Notes: generated by a model not told the origin, from the letters alone. DNA of 64,000 nucleotides from Polaromonas hydrogenivorans (GCF_040105105.1 NZ_CP157677.1:62001-126000); one strand, 5' to 3'; shown: positions 48,460-57,773, numbered from the stretch's first letter. Translations and numbers: made by a program.

Positions 48460-48460
48460 A

Positions 48461-48809
48461 TCCCTACGTCGAATCAGCGTTCAGAACGCTGAAGTACCGC
48501 CCCGAACTGCCTGTCAAGCCGTTCGAGAACCTGCTGGCCGCAAGGCGCTGGGTCACCGAGCTGGCCCATTGGTACAACCACGAGCATCGCCACAGCGCCA
48601 TTGGCTTCGTGACACCGGCGCAGCGCCATGCCGGCCTGGACCGGGCACTGCTTGAGCAGCGCGCGCTCGTCTATGAACAGGCCCGCCAGGAAAATCCTCA
48701 GCGCTGGTCAGGGCAGCCTCGCCAGTGGGCGCATGTCGATGTCGTGCACCTCAACCCAGAAACCAAGCAACAAACCAAGGAGCCTGAATCCAAGCAAAAA
48801 ACAGCCTGA
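48461..48809 (+). pseudogene. IS3-family OrfB transposase, 3' part of the outer copy
   Basis: From the junction, codons for NPYVESAFRTLKYRPELP to the normal end (PESKQKTA) are present; this includes the catalytic Glu. All 115 or so encoded residues equal those of the inner copy, although the 5' part at 42171-43410 differs from it at many sites. Confidence 0.92.
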
Positions 48810-48842
48810 CTCACTTCACTTCAGGCGACAACTTCCTTGACA

Positions 48843-49166
48843 GCCACCGCAATGGACACGGCGTTGACGTCCAAAGCGTAAAGACAAAGTTGTTCGCGTT
48901 TCTTGTGGATAACGTTGTTGATGAGGAGACAAAAATCCGTCTAAACCAAGTCCGGGCGCGGCTTTCTCAAGGCTGCCTGCATTTTACGCAATGCTGCTGG
49001 TGTGGCTATCCAGTGCGCGCGGGTCGCGCTTTTGATTGCCGGCGTCATTGACGCTTTCGCGCCCGTTCGCCAATGCGTCAAAGCCCTCGAGGAAACCGAA
49101 CAACGAAGACGCACGCTCCCTAGGGGCAGTACGATACGTGCTGCTACAACTCTAGAAGAACCCAAA
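48843..49166. other. Region between the IS3 end and hns
   Basis: No separate gene is supported. A frame in phase with hns is open from 49002 (VAIQCARVALLIAGVIDAFAPVRQ), but the family's normal N-terminus is at 49167. The stretch presumably carries the hns promoter; no convincing box stands out. Confidence 0.4.
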
Positions 49167-49550
49167 ATGAACGAACTTGTCAAACTCCGCCAGCAAATTT
49201 TCGACATGGAAAAGCAGGCCGCTGAACTGCAGAAAAAGAACCGGCCTGCCGTGTTGACCCAGTTGCGTGAGCAAATGGCCGCCTACGGCATCACCGCCGA
49301 GGAGCTCAGCCGTCCGGCGGCCAGGGTACAAAAGCCAAGGCAGCCACTGGCCAAAGTAGCGAGTCCGACAAAAGGCAAGAAGCCGGCCGTGCCGTCGCCC
49401 GCGAAATACCGCGGACCCGAGGGGCAGGAATGGACCGGCCGCGGAACCGCGCCGAAGTGGCTCAACGACTTGCTCGTCGACGGCAAAACCCGGGAAGATT
49501 TCCTGATCGATCAGAACCGGGCCGCCTCTGGCAGCGCAGCAGCAGAGTAA
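49167..49550 (+). CDS. H-NS-family nucleoid-associated protein
   Basis: 127 residues from the ATG at 49167. The N-terminal coiled-coil oligomerisation region is LVKLRQQIFDMEKQAAELQKKN; a Lys/Pro/Ala linker follows, then the H-NS DNA-binding domain KYRGPEGQEWTGRGTAPKWL. H-NS proteins silence AT-rich acquired DNA; finding one next to a mobile-element pile-up is common. The linker carries GKKPAVPSPAK. Confidence 0.92.
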   Translation: MNELVKLRQQIFDMEKQAAELQKKNRPAVLTQLREQMAAYGITAEELSRPAARVQKPRQPLAKVASPTKGKKPAVPSPAKYRGPEGQEWTGRGTAPKWLNDLLVDGKTREDFLIDQNRAASGSAAAE

Positions 49551-49694
49551 ACAAACAGGCGGCCCGAATCGGGCCGTTTTCTTGTCTGGACAGCGCCATC
49601 CATACCGGTTTGCTTCATGAAGGTTGTGACTAACTAACCACTGACGCGCTCTGGAGCTCAAACTTTTCGAACAGAGCGCCCAGATCAACTGCCC

Positions 49695-50138
49695 TTAGCG
49701 CAGCACTAGCACGGGAAGCCGGCTTTCGATGATGACGTTCTTGGTATGCGAGCCAAATACGAATTTACCCACCCGGCTGCGCCCGTGCGTGACCATGACA
49801 ATCATGTCGGCGCCTGCTTTTTCGGCCTCGTCAACGATGGTCTGATCGACCGTGTAAGAGGTCACATGATGGGCGGTGAACTGCACCCCTTTGGCTTGGG
49901 CGCGCGTTTCAAACTGTCCCAACAAGGCTGCAGCGTGCGCTTCATTTTTGGCTTCATGGTCCTTGATGCGATTGATGAACTCATCACCACGCTGGGCGTT
50001 CGTTGAAAGCGGCAGATCGGGCTCGACCACAAAGCCCGTGATGCGCGCTCCCAATTGAAGAGCGAGTTCAATGCTGCCATCCATCGCACGGTGGGAAAGT
50101 TCGGAGCCGTCAACGGGCACAAAAAGATGCTTGTACAT
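49695..50138 (-). CDS. Universal stress protein (UspA family)
   Basis: 147 residues. N-terminal KHLFVPVDGSELS and the ATP-binding C-terminal pattern MVTHGRSRVGKFVFGSHTKNVI are typical of nucleotide-binding UspA proteins. It is convergent with hns. It is intact, unlike the second usp gene at 58.7-59.2 kb. Confidence 0.93.
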   Translation of the reverse strand: MYKHLFVPVDGSELSHRAMDGSIELALQLGARITGFVVEPDLPLSTNAQRGDEFINRIKDHEAKNEAHAAALLGQFETRAQAKGVQFTAHHVTSYTVDQTIVDEAEKAGADMIVMVTHGRSRVGKFVFGSHTKNVIIESRLPVLVLR

Positions 50139-50806
50139 GGGTGATGAATCCTCAACAAAAAAACAATGAACGTCTGCGCCTCAAACAGCAGGCGCAGCGC
50201 TGAAAGTTCAGTGTAGCCAGTTCACGGAACTGCTTTTGGCCATGGCCGGCAGAGATGTCTGCCATCTTACCGGGCACTGTTGAAAAGAGCTTCTACTCTT
50301 GGTAGCCACCTGGCGTCCTGCTGGAGCCATCGAGTCCCCAGGGCCGTTTATCATGCGGGCTTTTGTATGTTCGCCGTGCCAGTGGATCAGGCGAGTGGGG
50401 CAGTGGTGCCGGAGTGAACTGCCAAGCACGTCCAGACGCTGTTGGGTAAACCCTCAGATCCATCCCAGGGCGCAAGGCCATGTGCGCGCCGAGGACAACG
50501 CTGAACGTTCATGGACAGCTCGGTCGGTAGCGATGGTGAAACTGAAGAGTAAAACGGGATGGAGAAACGGGATAGTTGAGGATTCTGGCTGGACCGTGCG
50601 TTTCCACCGCTGGACACGCGTGTTGCGGGCAAGGAATGCTGTTGCCCGCGCTTCCTGACGCATAATTTCAACTGTGCGGGTGCCACAGCATTCGCACAGC
50701 GATCAGGTGATCGGTCAGTTTCGCAGGCGACGGCGCTTCTTTTCGTGTGTGTTTTGCTTTCGGAACCCCATCGCTTTTGTTTTTGTGTTTTTCGAGGAAT
50801 CCCTTC
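50139..50806. other. Long intergenic region upstream of the RRM gene
   Basis: No gene is supported on either strand. The last about 110 bases before the ATG at 50807 are T-rich (CTTTTGTTTTTGTGTTTTTCG) and form a long leader, as often seen for cold-inducible RNA-binding proteins, followed by GAGGAAT. Regulation by the leader is speculative. Confidence 0.4.
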
Positions 50807-51256
50807 ATGGGCAACAAACTATACGTCGGCAACCTGCCTTACACGGTGCGAGACGAAGACCTGCAGCAATCGTTTGGTCAATTCGGCGCAGTCACCAGCG
50901 CCAAAGTCATGATGGAGCGCGACACGGGTCGCTCCAAAGGCTTTGGCTTTGTCGAGATGGCCAACGACGCCCAAGCGCAAGCGGCCATCAACGGCATGAA
51001 CGGCCAGCCTTTGGGCGGGCGCAGCATCACCGTGAACGAAGCCCGTCCGATGGAGGCACGTCCTCCACGCACCGGCGGCTTCGGCGGTGGCGGCGGTGGC
51101 GATCGTTCCGGTGGAGGCGGTTATGGCGGTGGCGGTGGTGGCGGTGGTGGCGGTTATGGTGGCGGCGGTGGCCGTTCGGGTGGGGGCGGCTATGGCGGTG
51201 GAGATCGTTCTGGCGGCGGTGGCTACGGCGGCGGTGGTGGTCGCGGCGGCTACTAA
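50807..51256 (+). CDS. Glycine-rich RNA-binding protein (single RRM)
   Basis: 149 residues from the ATG at 50807. RRM with RNP-2 LYVGNL (5-10) and RNP-1 KGFGFVEM (about 45-52), then a Gly-rich tail from about residue 89 made of GGGG/GGYGGG/RSGGGG units. Similar bacterial proteins are RNA chaperones induced in the cold. The tail's repetitive DNA (51080-51250) explains the tandem GGTGGCGGT pattern there. Confidence 0.93.
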   Translation: MGNKLYVGNLPYTVRDEDLQQSFGQFGAVTSAKVMMERDTGRSKGFGFVEMANDAQAQAAINGMNGQPLGGRSITVNEARPMEARPPRTGGFGGGGGGDRSGGGGYGGGGGGGGGGYGGGGGRSGGGGYGGGDRSGGGGYGGGGGRGGY

Positions 51257-51336
51257 GCCCTGCACACCCGGCCAACGGCAAAGTTGGCGCTTGACACCAA
51301 CTGCCCTGGCCTTGCGCTGAGCAAAGCAAAGCATAC

Positions 51337-51369
51337 AAGGCTTCGGAACTTCGGTTTTGAAGCCTTTTT
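51337..51369 (+). terminator. Intrinsic terminator after the RRM gene
   Basis: AAGGCTTC (51337-51344) pairs with GAAGCCTT (51359-51366) and is followed by a T-run (TTTTT from 51365). It lies 80 bases after the RRM stop codon. Confidence 0.85.
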
Positions 51370-51601
51370 ACCTTGAAGGGCCTGAGCAGGTTGGCGCCCA
51401 CGCACAATTGTCTCCTGCTGTCGATTTCAGTTGCCCCTCCCTGCAAGCCGCAAGATCCGCTCAGCGCAAGAATTGCAGTCTTTTGAAGCGGGGACAGCCA
51501 GCATCGCCAGCATGGATCAAACTTCCATTGACCGCGATCCGCGTACCATGCGTCTGGAACCCCCACCCAACAAGCATCAATCACGACAGACTGCCTTGCC
51601 C

Positions 51602-52477
51602 ATGGACAACTCTTCCTCTTACACGCCGCCCAGGGTCTGGTCTGGCATCAAGGAAAACGGTGGCCGCTTTGCCAGTATCAATCGGCCGACCGCGGGCCCG
51701 ACCCATGACAAGGAGCTGCCGGTCGGGCGCCATCCGCTGCAGCTGTATTCGCTGGGCACGCCCAACGGCGTCAAGGTGACGGTGATGCTCGAGGATCTGC
51801 TGGCCGCAGGGCACACGGGCGCCGAGTACGACGCCTGGCTGATCCGGATCCAGGAGGGCGACCAGTTCGGCAGCGGTTTTGTCTCAGCCAATCCAAACTC
51901 CAAGATCCCGGCGCTGGTGGACCGCAGCGGACCGACGCCGGTCCGGGTGTTTGAGTCCGGCGCGATCCTGATGTATCTTGCCGAGAAGTTCGGCGCCTTT
52001 CTTCCCGCAGACGGCCCCAAGCGCGCCGAATGCCTGTCGTGGCTGTTCTGGCAGATGGGCAGCGCGCCTTTTCTGGGCGGGGGTTTCGGTCATTTCTACG
52101 CTTACGCGCCAACAAAAATAGAATACGCGATCGATCGGTACGCGATGGAGGTCAAGCGCCAGCTTGATGTGCTCGACCGTCGCCTCGCCGAGAGCGCCTA
52201 TCTGGCGGGGGACGAGTACACCGTTGCCGACATGGCGGTGTGGCCCTGGTACGGCACGCTGGTCAAGGGTCAGCTGTACGAAGCGGGTGAATTTCTGCAG
52301 GTTCAGGCGTACAGCCATGTGCTGCGCTGGACAAACCAGATTGCCCAGCGTCCGGCCGTGCGGCGCGGCCGCATGGTCAACCGCACCATGGGCGCGCCAT
52401 CGAGCCAATTGCACGAGCGCCACGATGCGGGCGACTTCGACACCAAGACCCAGGACAAGCTGGCCGCGCCGCTTTGA
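51602..52477 (+). CDS. yghU: YghU-type glutathione transferase
   Basis: 291 residues from the ATG at 51602 (E. coli YghU 288). Typical: SYTPPRVWSGIKENGGRFASINRPTAG at the start, the thioredoxin-like part HPLQLYSLGTPNGVKVTVMLEDL with NPNSKIPALVD and FESGAILMYLAEKF, and an all-helical C-terminal domain. YghU members have disulfide-bond reductase activity with glutathione. It is followed 40 bases later by a second transferase gene. Confidence 0.93.
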   Translation: MDNSSSYTPPRVWSGIKENGGRFASINRPTAGPTHDKELPVGRHPLQLYSLGTPNGVKVTVMLEDLLAAGHTGAEYDAWLIRIQEGDQFGSGFVSANPNSKIPALVDRSGPTPVRVFESGAILMYLAEKFGAFLPADGPKRAECLSWLFWQMGSAPFLGGGFGHFYAYAPTKIEYAIDRYAMEVKRQLDVLDRRLAESAYLAGDEYTVADMAVWPWYGTLVKGQLYEAGEFLQVQAYSHVLRWTNQIAQRPAVRRGRMVNRTMGAPSSQLHERHDAGDFDTKTQDKLAAPL

Positions 52478-52517
52478 TGCTCAGCTGCCTGTCCTGTCCT
52501 CCAAGCGGAATGCAACC

Positions 52518-53150
52518 ATGATCACTCTTTACGACTGCGCCACCGCGCCCAGCCCGCGCCGGGCCCGCATTTTTCTCGCCGAAAAGGGCGTTGCTTATGA
52601 AACGGTCCAGGTGGACCTGAGGAATTCCGAGCAATTGAGCAGCGCCTACCAAAAAATCAATCCGCAGTGCACGGTCCCAGCGCTGCGCACTGAAGAGGGG
52701 GCCGTGCTGACCGACAACGCGGCGATCACGGCCTACCTGGAGGCGCGTTACCCGGAGCCACCGCTATTGGGCACCACCCCGAACGAAAAGGCGCAAATTG
52801 CCAGCTGGAACTGGCGCGTCGAGTCCGAAGGGCTGCTGGCCGTCGCCGAAGCGCTGCGCAACAGCGCGCCGGCCATGGCCAACCGGGCGCTGCCCGGGCA
52901 GATGGACTACCCCCAGATTCCCGAACTGGCGCAACGCGGCCTGGCAAGGGTGCAGCAGTTCTTTGTCATGCTGAACGACCGCCTGGCTGATCGCAACTTC
53001 ATCGCTACCGACAGTTTCTCCGTAGCCGACATCACCGCAGTGGTGGCCGTTGACTTTGCACGCGTTGTGAGAATCAAGCCAGGCGAACAACACCCGCACC
53101 TGCAGCGCTGGCGAGCGGCGATGGCCCAGCGGCCGTCGATGTCTGTCTAG
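52518..53150 (+). CDS. Glutathione S-transferase family protein
   Basis: 210 residues from the ATG at 52518. N-terminal thioredoxin-like domain: ITLYDCATAPSPRRARIFLAEKG, NPQCTVPALRTEEG and DNAAITAYLEARYPE. C-terminal helical domain with FSVADITAVVAVDF. The substrate is unknown. It is likely co-transcribed with yghU. Confidence 0.9.
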   Translation: MITLYDCATAPSPRRARIFLAEKGVAYETVQVDLRNSEQLSSAYQKINPQCTVPALRTEEGAVLTDNAAITAYLEARYPEPPLLGTTPNEKAQIASWNWRVESEGLLAVAEALRNSAPAMANRALPGQMDYPQIPELAQRGLARVQQFFVMLNDRLADRNFIATDSFSVADITAVVAVDFARVVRIKPGEQHPHLQRWRAAMAQRPSMSV

Positions 53151-53259
53151 ACGCGCAATGCCCAGGGGAGCAGCGTCATGACGTGTGGCCTGCGGCACCA
53201 GGCCTTGCCTTTACGGTGCACTCGCGCTAAATTGACCGACCTTAACAGGCGCAAAACAC

Positions 53260-53722
53260 ATGAGCCATCTGGAACGCAGCCCGGTCAAGGCGGAACTGGA
53301 CCGTCTCACCATGAAGTTTTTCCATGCTATGTCTTTCGAGTTCGGCGAAGCGCCTTCGCACGCAAGCATTGCAGCCTTGTTTATTGAACGCGGCTTGCTC
53401 ATCATAAACGTCGGCTCTACACCCGAGATCTCATCCGTTCAGGAGTTCATTGCGCCACGCGAGGCGCTGGTGAGCTCGGGCATGCTCACGCGGTTTCATG
53501 AGTCCGAGATTCTGGGAATCCACCGTGATCTTCGGCAACGTGGCGCATCGATTCAGTGCCTATGCCAAGTCTGGCACATTGAGCGCAAAGCCGTTCGAAG
53601 CCCGAGGGATGATCTTCACGCAGTTTGTCAACACGCCTGGCGGCTGGAAAATGCGTGCCATGGCGTGGGACGACGAGAGGCCCGGTCTTTCTATCGGCAA
53701 GGTGACGGAGCATTCAAGGTGA
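53260..53722 (+). pseudogene. NTF2-like (SnoaL/DUF4440-type) protein, frameshifted
   Basis: The frame from ATG 53260 (MSHLERSPVKAELDRLTMKFF) leads into HESEIL and is lost. The continuation STVIFGNVAHRFSAYAKSGTL...TQFVNTPGGWKMRAMAWDDERPGL is in the next frame. Removing one G from GGG at 53514-53516 joins them into one protein of about 153 residues. The fold resembles small NTF2-like proteins; the function is unknown. Confidence 0.78.
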
Positions 53723-54161
53723 AGAACACAGAGGCTGCCAGTAATTGAACATAATTTTTTGAAGCGCTAACGCTCCGTACAAGACATTCCACGATGGTGA
53801 TCGTGTATGGCAACAAACTACTCGAACTGATAAATTGAGCCGTTAAACCGCATTGCCTGGCACAGTCTTGCAGCCGCTTATCTACGCTGGCACGGTAGTG
53901 CTTTTCCTTCCAATCAAAAAAAGCAGCAGGCAGTTCCAGCCATTGCGGCCTCACAGCTCTCAAATGCATCCTTCAGCAGGCCGTCGGCACCGGGCAGCGA
54001 TCGATCGGTCACGACTTGCCTTGGCTAAACACCAGATTTCCCACCGAGGATAAATCGCTACTTCAGCCGACTTTCCATGCTGGCGCATTGTCGCCTTGGG
54101 CTGGGTTGCACTCGGAGCTGCTTTTGAAGCAAAACGGGTCTCGGTGCAGGATCGCCATCAG
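53723..54161. other. Intergenic region upstream of the IS4 element
   Basis: No gene or recognisable site is supported. Short frames present here lack coding character. Confidence 0.4.
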
Positions 54162-54172
54162 GCTTTTAAAAG

Positions 54173-55609
54173 CACCCCTTTCAAGGTCTTTGTTCCGCCG
54201 CTGCCTTGAGCACCCGGGCCGTGGAAACATGTGCCCGAGCCTTGGCTCCCGCGACCCATCCCCTGGGTTTTTCGATCTTGGGGCCGCGTTTGCTCGTGGC
54301 CACTTGCCGGGGGATGATGCGGCGCGCCAAGGCCAGCAGGCGCTGCACCACCTGATCGGTGTCCTGTGGCGCCCAGTTCGGCCAGTGCGCTGGCGGCACG
54401 GCGATGAGCAAGCCCTCGTAGGCGCCCCTGACATGCTGGGCCAGGTGGTAGGTGGAGACATCGAGCTGCGGCGCCTCCTTGAGGTGGGCATGCTCCACGC
54501 AGCGCTTGAGCAACGACAGCAGGTTGTAGGCCAGCACCGCCACGGTGAAGCCCAGCAATGCCGCGCGCGGATGGCCCAGGGTGGTGATCTCGCTGTGCAA
54601 CACCGATTCGAGCCGCCCGAACATGCCTTCAATGCTCCAGCGGCGCCGGTAAAGGCTGGCAATCTGTTCGGCGCTGATGCTTTCGGGCAGGTTGCTCCAC
54701 AGCCACAGCACGGACTCACCCGACTCCGTGGGCTGGTCGAGCTGCAACTCAATGCGCCGCCAAGGCGCCTGGCCCTCGTCGAGCTCGATGGCTTGCTCGC
54801 GCACCAGTCCCGTCTCGCAGCGGCCCGCTTCCCGCCAGGGGCTTTCCTGCACGATCACCGGGTGTTTGCTGTGCTGGCGCACGATAAAGCTGGCCTGGGC
54901 CTCGTGGCAGCGCTGCAGGATCGTGCGGGTGCAAAAGTGGCGGTCTGCGATCCAGATCTGGCCCGGCCCGGCGCTCTCAAAAAGGGGCATCACGGCGGTA
55001 CGCTCGCTTTCGTAGGCGTCCTCGCAGGCCAGCAGATCGACCACCTGTGCCAAGTCAGGGTCGTACACCACCAGCGAGTGCCCGGGCAGGGCAGCACCCC
55101 GGTGCCCGCGCAGGGGCGCCAGGCGCTTTTGCGAGCCGGGCAGGTGGTTGCCATCAACGATGCGCAGCTGCCAGCCGGGCACACACCCACCCACGTCCAG
55201 CGCCGCAGCGATGGGCTGCAAGCGCGTGCTGCTGCCCTGTACCAGGGCGCGCAGCAGCGGCAACTCCGTGCGCTTGACCTTGTCGTAGAGCGCGGCCAGC
55301 GACACGGGCAAGTGTTCCATCTTGCGCGCGGCCGCATGCAGCGAAGGCTGCAAGCCCAGGCACACCAGGGACATCAACTCAACGACCGTGGAAAACAGCA
55401 ACTTCCGCGGGTACTGGCGCTGGCGGTTAGCTTCGAACACCTTGTCGATCCAGGCCGCCGGCATGGCCTGCTCCAGCGCAATGCGCGCCATCACGCTGGC
55501 CGGCGCCTGCTTTTCAAATCGTTCCAGTACCTCTTGCCACATGCTCCTGGCCTCCGCAGAGTAAAAAATGGTGAGGCGCAAAGCTTACTCAAAGACCTTG
55601 AAAGGGGTG
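54173..55609 (-). mobile_element. IS4-family insertion sequence, 1437 bp, complete
   Basis: Perfect 20-bp inverted repeats, CACCCCTTTCAAGGTCTTTG, at 54173-54192 and (reverse complement) 55590-55609. The 11 bases GCTTTTAAAAG flank it directly on both sides (54162-54172 and 55610-55620) as a target duplication, the length expected for IS4. The target is itself palindromic. The transposase gene is intact, so the insertion is probably recent. Confidence 0.93.
54181..55542 (-). CDS. IS4-family transposase
   Basis: 453 residues from the ATG at 55542; a TTG at 55581 in the same frame would add 13 and lies almost in the terminal repeat. DDE residues are in RIVDGNHLPG, WIADRHFCTR and the IS4 signature YRRRWSIEGMFGRLESVL (Y-(2)-R-(3)-E-(6)-K-type region). 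The gene's last codons lie within the left inverted repeat. Confidence 0.92.
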   Translation of the reverse strand: MWQEVLERFEKQAPASVMARIALEQAMPAAWIDKVFEANRQRQYPRKLLFSTVVELMSLVCLGLQPSLHAAARKMEHLPVSLAALYDKVKRTELPLLRALVQGSSTRLQPIAAALDVGGCVPGWQLRIVDGNHLPGSQKRLAPLRGHRGAALPGHSLVVYDPDLAQVVDLLACEDAYESERTAVMPLFESAGPGQIWIADRHFCTRTILQRCHEAQASFIVRQHSKHPVIVQESPWREAGRCETGLVREQAIELDEGQAPWRRIELQLDQPTESGESVLWLWSNLPESISAEQIASLYRRRWSIEGMFGRLESVLHSEITTLGHPRAALLGFTVAVLAYNLLSLLKRCVEHAHLKEAPQLDVSTYHLAQHVRGAYEGLLIAVPPAHWPNWAPQDTDQVVQRLLALARRIIPRQVATSKRGPKIEKPRGWVAGAKARAHVSTARVLKAAAEQRP

Positions 55610-55630
55610 GCTTTTAAAAGCCATTTCTAT

Positions 55631-56306
55631 TTATGCTGCCAAGCGCCAGTAATGCGCATTGAACGGGCTGCTCATGCGCAGCGCCAGCGGGGAGATGTCG
55701 CACAGCTTGTCGGTCGGCATGGGCTCGTCGCCATCCATGAGGATCGGCTTGAGAAGGTCTTTTTGGCCTGCGGGAGTGGGGACCGGTTTGCGGGCGACGG
55801 CAAAGGTGTAGAAGCATCGAAAGGGAAGCTTGCGTTCCGCCCAGTAGTCCGCAGCATAACGAAAAATGTCCAGGAGTTGCTCGCGCGCTTCCTTGTCAAA
55901 CTTGGCATGCGCCGGGATCTGTTCGATCACCACGATAAAGCCCAGTGGTGTCGTCGGTTTGGGCATGTGCTCGGTCAGGCCCTCTTGACAGCGCCTCCAT
56001 GCTCTTGGAGGACAACTCCGGCAAGGCGCACTGCGCGGCGAGCAGGTCCACGATGTCCTGCTTGCATTTGGCATTGCCCAGGTCGGCATACAAAAAAGTA
56101 TGACCGAGATCAACTGCTGCCGCTTGTAATTCTTGCCGGCTCAAAGCGCGTATGGCCTGCACGATGTTGGGACGCACACCCTTCAAGGGAACGTCGTTCT
56201 GCGGTCTTGGGTTATTGAGTTCGTATGTCAACATATGTGCAGGTGGGATGGGTAGATGATCGAGGCAGCGCTTCATGCGCGAATCGATCATGGATAAAGT
56301 AAACAA
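55631..56306 (-). pseudogene. Uncharacterised protein gene, frameshifted
   Basis: The 5' part (from MLTYELNNPRPQNDVPLKG through QDIVDLLAAQCALPELSSKSMEALS) and the 3' part (EGLTEHMPKPTTPLGFIVVIEQIPAHAKFDKEAREQLL...HYWRLAA) lie in different frames that meet at about 55985-55990, where one base seems to be missing. I do not recognise the family. The IS4 insertion lies only about 10 bases beyond the stop codon. Confidence 0.6.
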
Positions 56307-57136
56307 ACTCAGGACCTGAGCGCCTCAGGGCATCAGGTCCGGCTCATAAGGAATTCGCCCAAATTGCGGTTTCTATTCTTGGCATGCCGCCGCGAGCGCC
56401 ACAGGCCCAGGCCGTGATTTCGACAGGTTTGACACGCCTGCGCGTACTAGACGGATTGGCACCGTGGATCGAGGCCAAACCAAAGAGGGATGGCAACATG
56501 CAAAGATTTCCAAAATCAACAAACGCGCTGAGCTTGTCGGCATCAAGCTGGTGGGGTCTTGGCAAGCTTGTCCCTTGCGCTGCACACCGAGTTGTCAAGA
56601 AGTGGGGTAGGAAAAAGAACTGCTCGATACCTTTAAAGCAGGATACAGGCACGACTATTTGCTCGCACTTTTGCAGCCCAGTGGACCTACCTGATTCAAC
56701 AGACAAAAAACTAAGGTTTTCCTTACTGCTGGCGGGCAGTTTTGCCCTATATAGGGTTTTTACGCAAGCCGCGGGGCTGTATTGAAGCGCGTGGCTGTCC
56801 CAGATCGGCCATGCAGCGCAGCAGCAAAGTAAAAATACAGGCAACTGGAATCGGCCCGCCTTTAAGGCCCGGCGCCATGCTGACCCGCCCGGTGTGCAAA
56901 TCAAACCGATCGCTGAGCGTTCCCGGCGGTAGGGGCTCCAGCCCAGTTGCCCTTGGCCAAGCTGCTTTTCTGCCGGGAGGCGCTGACCGCCGCCCATGAG
57001 TTGAAAGAGCACGCGGACAAATCAACCCGCCCAGGCAAAGGGTGCAAAGTGCCCGTTGCGCATGCCGGTTGCGTCCTCCCAGTCGATGCCAAATGCGTGA
57101 AAGCGGCTGCGCGTCGCCCTGGCAAGAGACAGCCGG
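56307..57136. other. 830 bp without a supportable gene
   Basis: Several short frames overlap on both strands, but none shows a recognisable domain or start signal. LAKLLFCREALTAAHELKEHADKS near 56955-57025 looks protein-like, but its frame is lost on both sides. It is probably degenerate coding DNA. Confidence 0.45.
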
Positions 57137-57640
57137 CTATTGACGGGGATGCGCGACGTTGTCAATGCCGATGGCCTGGCCGGGCGCGGTGACACTTGCC
57201 AGTCCTTCGCAAGCCTGGTTCACCAGTTCTCCAGCGCTCACTGAATACACCAGTGCGTTGGCCTCGAAGCGGATCGGCCGCTGCTCGACGCCTGCGATGC
57301 GGCCAACGAGCGGTGCGAGCATGGCCATCGGCCCCCCCGGCTGACCCCGGTGGCAATCGCACGGATCGCCTCCACTTGCGGCGGCGAAGCCGCTTCGTCC
57401 ACGATAAGCCCGACAGCGATGTTGCCCTGACCCATCGGGCCCGGCGAATGCAGCATCACAATGAACGACAGGCCGTCGAGTCTGACACCGTCTTTCTCGC
57501 CTTTGTCGATGTGCAGGGCGACCGCAGCCTTGCAGTCGCCCTTCGGTCGGCTGCGCCGTGAGGTTGGAGGTGAGGCAGGGGCAAAGAAATGCGCAATTGC
57601 ATGTCTCCATATATTGCCCGGTGATAGTCCAGGTAGACAT
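57137..57640 (-). pseudogene. DUF1326-domain protein, frameshifted several times
   Basis: The N-terminus MSTWTITGQYMETCNCAFLCPCLTSNL has the Cys-rich start of DUF1326. The middle (VMLHSPGPMGQGNIAVGLIVDEAASPPQVEAIRAIATGVS) is in a second frame and the end (GGPMAMLAPLVGRIAGVEQRPIRFEANALVYSVSAGELVN) returns to the first. At least two to three indels are required. DUF1326 genes often accompany DUF2182 genes, and one lies next to it here in the divergent direction. Confidence 0.8.
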
Positions 57641-57773
57641 CGCGATACTCCTTCAGGAAAAGGTCGGCTTGCTACCGGCCTGCAGAAGATCTATTGTCAA
57701 ACTAGTTTATGCCGATGTTTGCGCGTGTGCAATGCGGCCTTTCTGGCCGTCAACGCACGAAGGGAAGGGATCG

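Larger units (their letters stand above)
43411..48460 (-). mobile_element. 5.05-kb serine-recombinase element inserted in IS3 orfB
   Basis: Comparison with the uninterrupted orfB copy gives the junctions. Target left half ...AGCAATGACAA ends at 43410; target right half TCCCTACGTCGAATC starts at 48461. CAA is present at both junctions (43408-43410 and 48458-48460), the likely crossover core. Both ends also share CTACGTCG (43414-43421 and 48464-48471), so the donor and target sites resembled each other. Minus-strand genes: a DUF5372-like gene, a helix-turn-helix gene, a small gene and a large serine recombinase whose stop codon lies within the left junction site. Its recombinase is now split by an IS3 copy. 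Confidence 0.82.
42112..48842 (+). mobile_element. Outer IS3-family element, split by a 5.05-kb serine-recombinase element
   Basis: The left end TGTCAGAATTGTTGTCGCCT starts at 42112; the right end (reverse complement TGTCAAGGAAGTTGTCGCCT) stops at 48842. The 1299-bp left part (to 43410) and the 382-bp right part (from 48461) together equal one full element of 1681 bp, against 1682 bp for the intact copy at 44244-45925. The inserted 43411-48460 segment splits orfB just before its catalytic Glu. No target duplication is visible. Confidence 0.88.

Noticed and set aside
18482..48842. Composite transposon carrying the dmp cluster
   Set aside because: The bordering elements belong to different families (IS66 and IS3) and no duplication joins their outer ends.
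50299..50658. 119-codon frame upstream of the RRM gene
   Set aside because: No ribosome-binding site, no recognisable domain, and overlapping frames on both strands of equal quality.
51080..51250. GGTGGCGGT-type tandem repeats, possible CRISPR or satellite
   Set aside because: They encode the glycine-rich tail of the RRM protein; there are no spacers and unit length varies.
54016..55617. 533-codon plus-strand frame across the IS4 element
   Set aside because: It crosses both terminal repeats and is antisense to an intact transposase.
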